From positions 1 to 10,007 of the forward strand of contig JARIBR010000326.1 of assembly GCA_029258695.1 (NCBI GenBank): a stretch of DNA of 10,007 nt, in the 5' to 3' direction. The notes beneath the pieces were generated by a model. The model did no database searches, was not told where the DNA came from, and was given only the letters and a program-made list of their open reading frames with translations. The position numbers and the translations under genes are program-made. Origin of the DNA: Quadrisphaera sp. GTDB lineage: Bacteria > Actinomycetota > Actinomycetes > Actinomycetales > Quadrisphaeraceae. Below, in pieces: positions 5,252 to 10,007 of this stretch; the stretch's first letter is position 1, and every line of letters begins with the position of its first letter.

Positions 5252-6511
5252 ATGAGCAGCACGCCGGCCTTTCGGACCGTGCTCCGGGGCTACGAGCCCT
5301 CCCAGGTCGACCAGCGCACCGCTGAGCTCCTCGCGGAGATCCGAGGCCGACGCGACGAGGCGGCGCGGCTGCGCCACGAGGTGGAGCGGCTGAGCGCCGA
5401 GCTCGCCGAGCGGCCAGCGCCCGACGCGGCACCCGTCCGTCAGCCCGAGGCCCCGACCCCGTCGGCCTTCCACGAGCTGGGCGCGCGGGTGGGTCAGATC
5501 CTCACCCTGGCCGAGGACGAGGCGGACGAGCTGCTCACGCGCGCACGCCACGACGCCTCGGCCGTGCGCGCCGACGCCGAGGCCCGCGCCCGGGGCCAGC
5601 GCGCGGAGGCGGACCGCTACGACGCCGCGGTGCGCGGCGACGCCCGCGTCGAGGCCGACCGGACGGTGGCGGCCGCTCGCGCCGAGGCCGAGGCCCGCGT
5701 CGAGGCGGGCCGCGCGGAGGCGGCGGCGCTCCGGGAGGAGGCCGAGGCGCTGTGGGAGGACCACCGCGCGCGGGCCGCCGCCGCGGCCGAGGACTTCGAG
5801 GTGACCCTGGCGCACCGCCGAGAGGCCGCGCAGGAGGACTTCCGCGCGCGCGCCGCGGCGGCCGAGCAGCACCTGGAGTCCGTGGAGCGCGCCGCTGACC
5901 ACGCCCGGGCCCGGTCCGAGCGTGAGCTGGTCGACAGCCGCGAGCACGTCCGACGGCTCCTCACCGAGGCCGAGGCCGACGCGGACCGGCTCGTGGGCGA
6001 GGCCCGTGAGCGCGCCGAGCGGGTGCGTGCCGACTCCGACCGCGAGCTCGCCGCCGCCTCGCAGCGGCGTGCCAGCATCAACGCCCAGATCGCGAGCGTG
6101 CGGGCGATGCTCGCGAGCATGTCCGGCTCGGTCCCCGTCGTCGGCTTCGAGACCGCGGACGAGGCGGAGCGGACCGCGGCGATCGAGGCGGGTGGTCTGC
6201 GCGAGGTCGACGGCCGGCTCGTCATCGGCGACGCGCTCGCCGGGGACACCGATGACGCCGACCACGCCGAGCACCCGTACGACGAGGACGACCACCCCAC
6301 CGATAACCGCGACGGCTGGGACACCGGGCGCGAGCCGGCGGATGACCGCGGGCCGGACGGCGGGCCCGACGAGGGCCACGGTGGCCGCGACGACCCGGAC
6401 GACGACACCGTGGTGGACCTGCGCGGGGCTGGTGACCGGGGAGGGACCGTCATCGACCCCGAGGACGCCCGCGCGCGCCCGCGCGGCGCCTCCGTCAGAG
6501 CGGACCCCTGA
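5252..6511 (+). CDS. DivIVA/FilP-like coiled-coil protein with acidic C-terminal tail
   Basis: This 419-residue protein begins with a short DivIVA-like segment, FRTVLRGYEPSQVDQRTAEL (7-26), and a first coil to about residue 53. In DivIVA and its actinobacterial relatives FilP and Scy this N-terminal GY...QVD region helps target the protein to membranes or poles. A Pro-rich hinge (55-72) leads to a long Ala/Glu/Arg coiled coil (about 73-292) that opens with ARVGQILTLAEDEADEL, typical of the actinobacterial family. A small ordered patch follows (294-330, VPVVGFETADEAE and GRLVIGDALA). The last 90 residues are disordered and strongly acidic (Asp/Gly/His/Arg). It is probably a filament-forming or polar scaffold protein. 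ATG 5252 was chosen because AGGGGAG (5238-5244) lies seven bases upstream; the GTG at 5249 is adjacent and in frame. It lies 129 bp after the first coiled-coil gene and 35 bp before the GGDEF-EAL gene. Confidence 0.85.
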   Translation: MSSTPAFRTVLRGYEPSQVDQRTAELLAEIRGRRDEAARLRHEVERLSAELAERPAPDAAPVRQPEAPTPSAFHELGARVGQILTLAEDEADELLTRARHDASAVRADAEARARGQRAEADRYDAAVRGDARVEADRTVAAARAEAEARVEAGRAEAAALREEAEALWEDHRARAAAAAEDFEVTLAHRREAAQEDFRARAAAAEQHLESVERAADHARARSERELVDSREHVRRLLTEAEADADRLVGEARERAERVRADSDRELAAASQRRASINAQIASVRAMLASMSGSVPVVGFETADEAERTAAIEAGGLREVDGRLVIGDALAGDTDDADHAEHPYDEDDHPTDNRDGWDTGREPADDRGPDGGPDEGHGGRDDPDDDTVVDLRGAGDRGGTVIDPEDARARPRGASVRADP

Positions 6512-6546
6512 CCCTGAGCAAGCACCGCGGGACGCCGCAGAGGATC

Positions 6547-8397
6547 ATGCAGGTCAGCATCCTCCAGTCGCTCACCCGACCTGCCGATGCACGTCGGGTG
6601 CCCGCCCCCGACTCCCACGCCTCGCCCGGCCGGAGGCTGTCCGCGCTGACCTCCAGCCTGAAGCGCGTGCCGGCGGTCTCGACGCACCGCGCCATGACGG
6701 CGGTCAAGGGCCTGCTCCTGGGCGGCGGCGGGCTGCTCGTCCTGTTCACGACGTGGTGGGACGCCGCGTCCCAGACCCGAGACACCTCCGTGGTGCGGAT
6801 GCTCGACGTCGCCTGCATCCTCCTGGCCCTGGTCCTCCAACCGATGTGGCCCCGGCTGCGCCCCTGGCTGCACAACGCGGTGATCGCTTTCGCCACCGTC
6901 GCCGTCGCCCTCGCCATCACGGCGTCCGGGGGCGGCTCGACGGCGATCGCCTACGCCGTCGTGTTCCTGCTCCCCGTCGCCTACGCCTTCTTCACCCAGG
7001 CCCCGCTGGTGGGCGCCGGCCACCTGCTCCTCGCCATGGCCCTGGGGTCCGCGGCGCTGACGGACTCCCCCGGCGTCGGCTTCGGCGAGCAGACGATCGT
7101 CTGGGGCACGCTGGCCATGGTCTCCATCATCGTCGGCTGGCTCGTCCGGGCTGCCGACGAGGTCGAGGTCGACGCGCTGACCGGGCTGACGAACCGTCGG
7201 GGCGCCGACCGGGTGCTCACGACGCTGATCGCGGACGGACCGGAACGGGCCCCGGTCGTCGTGCTCGTCGACATCGACCACTTCAAGGCCTACAACGACG
7301 CGGAGTCGCGCGACGGCGGGGACCGCCTGCTCGTCGACCTGGCGCGCTCGTTCTCCCCGCTCCTGCCCCCCGGTGCGACCTTCGCCCGCTACGGGGGGGA
7401 CGACTTCCTCGTCGTGCTCCCCGGCGCGACCCGTGACGAGGCGTCGGCGACCGCTGAGGCCCTCCAGGCCGCCGTGCCGGGGGACGCCACCTGCTCGATC
7501 GGGATGGCGACGTGGGAGCCCGGGGAGTCACGCTCGACGCTGCTCGCGCGGGCCGACGTCGCCCTGTATGCCGCCAAGCGCGCCGGGCGCGGGCGGGTCC
7601 AGCACCACCACGGCGCCGGCGCCGGCGCCCGCGAGGTCCGTGACGGCCTGGTCCGCGCCGAGTTCCAGGTCCACTTCCAGCCCATCGTGGACCTCGCCAG
7701 GCGCCAGGTCTGCGGCGCGGAGGCGCTGGTGCGGTGGGACCATCCCGAGCGCGGCCTCCTGCCCCCCGGTGAGTTCCTCCCCGAGGCGGAGCACGACGGG
7801 ACGATCGTCGCGATGGGGTTCTGGGTGCTGCACGAGTCGTGCCGGCGGGCTGCGACGTGGCCGCTGGTGGACGGCCAGCCGCTGTCCCTGTCGGTCAACG
7901 CCTCGGGTCGCGAGCTGCAGGACCCCCTCTACGCCGACCACGTGCGCATCGCGCTGCGCGCCTCCGGGCTCGAGCCCTCCCGCCTCACCATCGAGCTCGT
8001 CGAGAGCGAGTACGACATCGAGTCGCTCTACGTCGCCAACAACCTCCACCGCCTCGCGGCCATGGGCGTGCGCACGGCGATCGACGACTTCGGGACCGGC
8101 TACTCCAGCATGGACCGGCTGCGGCGCCTGGGTGTCGACGCACTGAAGATCGACCAGTCGTTCGTCGCCGACATCACTTCGGCGGACGCCCGCGTGCCCC
8201 TCGTGGAAGCGGTGCTCGGGATCGCGAACGCTCTCGGCCTCGACGTCATCGCCGAGGGGGTCGAGACCCCGGAGCAGGAGTCGTGGCTGCGCGAGCACGG
8301 CTGCCAGATGGGCCAGGGGTACCGGTTCGGCCGAGCGGTGAGCGACTTCCCCCCGACCGCCCTCCCGTGGGAGCAGCACGTGGTCGCGCCGGGATGA
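6547..8397 (+). CDS. Membrane GGDEF-EAL protein (cyclic-di-GMP turnover)
   Basis: This 616-residue protein has a basic cytosolic N-terminus, six likely transmembrane helices (about 55-70, 83-101, 108-126, 132-150, 152-171, 183-201), a GGDEF domain (about 205-352) and an EAL domain (about 368-605). The GGDEF part keeps DALTGLTNRR (209-218) and VDIDHFKAYND (241-251), but the signature is GGDDF (283-287), and the usual GH before the later GD is Ser-Arg. The RxxD product-inhibition site is PPGA, so it is absent. The EAL part looks fully equipped: EAL (392-394), N451, E483, DDFGTGYSS (513-521), K534, AEGVE (569-573) and QGYRFGR (590-596). Phosphodiesterase activity is therefore expected; cyclase activity is doubtful but possible. 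The membrane part may sense an unknown signal. The start ATG has AGAGG only three bases upstream, tight spacing; it lies 35 bp after the FilP-like gene, which suggests one operon. Confidence 0.93.
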   Translation: MQVSILQSLTRPADARRVPAPDSHASPGRRLSALTSSLKRVPAVSTHRAMTAVKGLLLGGGGLLVLFTTWWDAASQTRDTSVVRMLDVACILLALVLQPMWPRLRPWLHNAVIAFATVAVALAITASGGGSTAIAYAVVFLLPVAYAFFTQAPLVGAGHLLLAMALGSAALTDSPGVGFGEQTIVWGTLAMVSIIVGWLVRAADEVEVDALTGLTNRRGADRVLTTLIADGPERAPVVVLVDIDHFKAYNDAESRDGGDRLLVDLARSFSPLLPPGATFARYGGDDFLVVLPGATRDEASATAEALQAAVPGDATCSIGMATWEPGESRSTLLARADVALYAAKRAGRGRVQHHHGAGAGAREVRDGLVRAEFQVHFQPIVDLARRQVCGAEALVRWDHPERGLLPPGEFLPEAEHDGTIVAMGFWVLHESCRRAATWPLVDGQPLSLSVNASGRELQDPLYADHVRIALRASGLEPSRLTIELVESEYDIESLYVANNLHRLAAMGVRTAIDDFGTGYSSMDRLRRLGVDALKIDQSFVADITSADARVPLVEAVLGIANALGLDVIAEGVETPEQESWLREHGCQMGQGYRFGRAVSDFPPTALPWEQHVVAPG

Positions 8398-8418
8398 CCG
8401 GGACGATCACCCCGGTCA
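8395..8418 (+). terminator. Hairpin terminator starting at the GGDEF-EAL stop codon
   Basis: The inverted repeat TGACCGGG-N8-CCCGGTCA is perfect over eight pairs, and its left arm starts with the TGA stop codon itself. It is followed by GAAACACC rather than a T-run. It probably ends the coiled-coil/GGDEF-EAL transcription unit and protects the mRNA 3' end. Confidence 0.6.
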
Positions 8419-8575
8419 GAAACACCCCAGGGTAGCCGATGTTGATCCCCCTGTGACGAGTTTGAGCCCCTCAGCACCGGTTCGGCGTGTCCCTGCCAGA
8501 GGCGCGCTCTCGGTGCTCACACTCGAACGGGGCGACCGACCGGCGCCCCACGAGCGAAGGTCGACGGGCAGGGAC
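8419..8575 (+). other. Intergenic stretch before the methyltransferase
   Basis: This holds the presumed methyltransferase promoter, but no clear -35/-10 pair was found. The CACACT at 8518-8523 is a weak -10 candidate without a -35. A 7-bp inverted repeat, AGCACCG (8473-8479) with CGGTGCT (8511-8517), abuts that box and may be regulatory. The reading frame of the methyltransferase stays open back to a GTG at 8453, so part of this stretch could be coding if that start is used. GTTGAT (8441-8446) lies six bases before that GTG but is a poor -10. Confidence 0.35.
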
Positions 8576-9634
8576 ATGACGACGCAGACGAGCACGACCA
8601 CCACCACACCGGAGGTCGTCACCACCGGCCAGCGGGCCACGGCGGGCGTGGTGGTCCGCACCGTGGCGGTCACCGACGTCAGCGACCACCACCCGGACCG
8701 TCAGTGGTGGTCCCGCCAGCTGGAGCGCTGCGAGAGCTACCTGCGGGAGCAGCCGCACCTGCGCGCCCCCACGGTGCGCGACGGCCGCCTGGAGGTCCAC
8801 AACGACGTCTCCCGGTGGCTGTACCACTCCTCCGACGCGCTCGCCGAGTGGCGCCGCGACCTCGTGCCCTCCGCCATGGCCCTGTTCCCCATGCAGCGCC
8901 CCTTCGAGGCGGTGCTGCCCTCCGGGTCGCCGCTGGACACCATGGCGGTGGACGCGTTCGTGTGCTCCCTGGACGCCATCGGCATCCGGACCCGCGCCGC
9001 CGTGATGCGCGAGATCATCACCCGCCACGAGGACCGCGCACCGCGTGCGCACGGGCACCGGCCCACCTGGGTGTCGCTGGCGAGCGGCGCCGCCGTGCCC
9101 GTCCTCGACGCCGCGGCCGCCGTGACCACGCCACCGCGCCTGCACCTCGTCGACCTCGACGAGGTGGCCCTGGACCACGCGAGGGACCTGGCCCGGGCGC
9201 AGGGTCTCGTGGAGGGCGGCGACCTCACCGTCTCCCGGCGCGACCTGGTGCGCACGATCATCGCCCGCGACGGCCTCGTCGAGGAGATCGGGGAGGGCAG
9301 CGCCGCCGTCGTGGAGGCGCTGGGCATCTTCGAGTACTTCACCGCGGCCGCCTGCGTGCGCCTGCTGAGCAACGCCTACCGGCTCCTGGAGCCGGGCGGG
9401 GTGCTCGTGGTGGCGAACATGCTCGCCGACCGCCCGCAGCTGGCCGTGAACCAGCGGGGCGTGGGCTGGCCGGCCATCCACCCCCGCTCGGTCGCGGACC
9501 TCGTCGACCTCGTCGCGCGGGCGGGGCTGCCGCTCTCCGCGGTGACGGTGCACGTGCCGGAGGACGGCGTCTACGCCGTGGTCGAGATCGCCCGCCCGAG
9601 CGCGGAGGACGTCATCGACCTCCGGGGTCGCTGA
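8576..9634 (+). CDS. SAM-dependent methyltransferase, PhcB-like (fatty-acid methyl ester type) candidate
   Basis: This 352-residue protein has an N-terminal half of unknown fold (about 1-160, with a Thr-rich start) and a C-terminal Rossmann methyltransferase domain (about 160-340). Motif I is WVSLASGAAVPVLD (165-178), a degenerate GxGxG. The acidic residue that would hold the SAM ribose lies in LHLVDLDEVALDHA (189-202). Later come EALGIFEYF (247-255) and LLEPGGVLVVANM (270-282). The series of a VDLD turn, a G-I/L-F-D/E-Y motif and PGGxLxxxN resembles, from memory, the family annotated as 3-hydroxypalmitic acid methyl ester biosynthesis protein (PhcB-like). The substrate is not established here. 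ATG 8576 is preferred although its ribosome site is weak (AGGG, two bases upstream); the GTG at 8453 would add 41 low-complexity residues. It has its own transcription unit between two terminator hairpins. Confidence 0.75.
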   Translation: MTTQTSTTTTTPEVVTTGQRATAGVVVRTVAVTDVSDHHPDRQWWSRQLERCESYLREQPHLRAPTVRDGRLEVHNDVSRWLYHSSDALAEWRRDLVPSAMALFPMQRPFEAVLPSGSPLDTMAVDAFVCSLDAIGIRTRAAVMREIITRHEDRAPRAHGHRPTWVSLASGAAVPVLDAAAAVTTPPRLHLVDLDEVALDHARDLARAQGLVEGGDLTVSRRDLVRTIIARDGLVEEIGEGSAAVVEALGIFEYFTAAACVRLLSNAYRLLEPGGVLVVANMLADRPQLAVNQRGVGWPAIHPRSVADLVDLVARAGLPLSAVTVHVPEDGVYAVVEIARPSAEDVIDLRGR

Positions 9635-9643
9635 CCCCGGAGG
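9619..9643. terminator. Bidirectional hairpin terminator between convergent genes
   Basis: An 11-bp perfect stem, CCTCCGGGGTC-gct-GACCCCGGAGG, spans the TGA stop (9632-9634) of the methyltransferase. The convergent BrkB-family gene on the minus strand ends at 9667, so this hairpin lies 24 bp beyond its stop. The perfect symmetry and location fit a terminator shared by both genes. Confidence 0.75.
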
Positions 9644-9666
9644 CCCGACCTCGAGGAGCCGGCCCC

Positions 9667-10007
9667 TCAGCGGGAGTGGTGACCGCCGTCGCCCCGGGTG
9701 CTGCCACCCGCGCTGCCGGAGCCGTCCGAGCCACCGGTGCGCCCCGCGTCGGCGTCGTCGCTGCCGGCGCCGCTGCTCGCCTCCTCGATGGACCGGGTCC
9801 GGCCGCCGCTGAGGCGCAGCGCGCGGGCCTTCTCGACGTCCTCGGCCTCCTTGATCGCCGCCTTGTCGGCCTTCGAGGTATCCCGCGGGGGCAGCTGGAT
9901 GGTCTCCTCGGCGGCGAGCCCGGCCTGCAGCTCGCGGCCTCGCTCGACCTCGGCGTCGATCTCCGCGCCGAAGAGCAGGGCGTTGTTGGTGATCCACAGC
10001 CAGAGCA
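9667..10007 (-). CDS. YihY/BrkB-family membrane protein, C-terminal 112 residues (partial)
   Basis: Read leftwards from the right edge, the frame opens with LWLWITNNALLFGAEIDAEV, then ERGRELQAGLAAEETIQLPP and RDTSKADKAA. This is the end of the last transmembrane helix and the conserved post-membrane segment of the YihY/virulence factor BrkB family, once misnamed RNase BN. Members are six- or seven-helix inner-membrane proteins of uncertain role, possibly transport. After about 67 visible residues there is a disordered tail of Gly, Ser, Asp and Thr ending GGHHSR. The stop is TGA at 9669-9667. The start and most helices lie outside the window. It converges on the methyltransferase gene with 32 bp between stop codons. 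Confidence 0.87.
   Translation of the reverse strand, partial: LWLWITNNALLFGAEIDAEVERGRELQAGLAAEETIQLPPRDTSKADKAAIKEAEDVEKARALRLSGGRTRSIEEASSGAGSDDADAGRTGGSDGSGSAGGSTRGDGGHHSR

Noticed and set aside
3480..6070. Apparent short DNA repeats (GCCGAGGCC, GAGGCGGCC and similar)
   Set aside because: These follow from Ala/Glu/Arg-rich coiled-coil coding with strongly biased codons. No fixed-period DNA repeat or spacer pattern was found.
5186..7281. Long minus-strand frames opposite the FilP-like and GGDEF-EAL genes
   Set aside because: They are antisense to proteins with clear domain motifs and cross gene boundaries without a start signal.
8471..9997. A 508-residue minus-strand open frame across the methyltransferase and BrkB end
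   Set aside because: It is out of frame with the recognisable BrkB C-terminus (9667-10007), and runs antisense through the methyltransferase motifs and the 9619-9643 terminator.

Overview
This window comes from a very GC-rich actinobacterial chromosome. The third codon position is almost always G or C, GTG starts are common, and the gene families present (DUF3263, LytR C-terminal domain protein, CIRCE-controlled groEL, Scy/FilP-like coiled coils) are typical of Actinobacteria. The mixture is reminiscent of the Kineosporiaceae (Kineococcus or Quadrisphaera type), but that placement is inference. No mobile element, tRNA, rRNA or CRISPR array was seen.

Left part, 1-1425, minus strand. The first 22 codons of a groEL gene run off the left edge. 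Two CIRCE operators lie over and beside its likely promoter, followed by a leader of roughly 160 nt that contains hairpins. Upstream is a membrane-anchored protein with a LytR C-terminal domain, and upstream of that a small DUF3263 protein. Both of these start with GTG close behind a TANNNT -10 box and have no Shine-Dalgarno sequence, so they look leaderless.

Centre-left, 1452-3268, plus strand. A family 1 uracil-DNA glycosylase is transcribed divergently from DUF3263 by back-to-back overlapping promoters. Its stop codon overlaps the ATG of a cytosolic SGNH/GDSL hydrolase.

Centre, 3320-8397, plus strand. Two very Ala/Glu/Arg-rich coiled-coil proteins of 600 and 419 residues are followed by a six-TM GGDEF-EAL protein. 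The second coiled-coil protein carries a DivIVA/FilP-like N-terminus, and the pair resembles the Scy/FilP polar scaffold proteins of Streptomyces. The close spacing of the three genes suggests co-expression, which raises the possibility that cyclic-di-GMP turnover is tied to a polar or cytoskeletal scaffold. Between the two coiled-coil genes, a long-range RNA stem could hide the ribosome binding site of the second.

Right part, 8398-10007. A SAM-dependent methyltransferase on the plus strand resembles the PhcB/'3-hydroxypalmitic acid methyl ester' type. It converges on the C-terminal end of a YihY/BrkB-family membrane protein on the minus strand. A perfect 11-bp hairpin at the methyltransferase stop codon separates them and probably terminates transcription in both directions.
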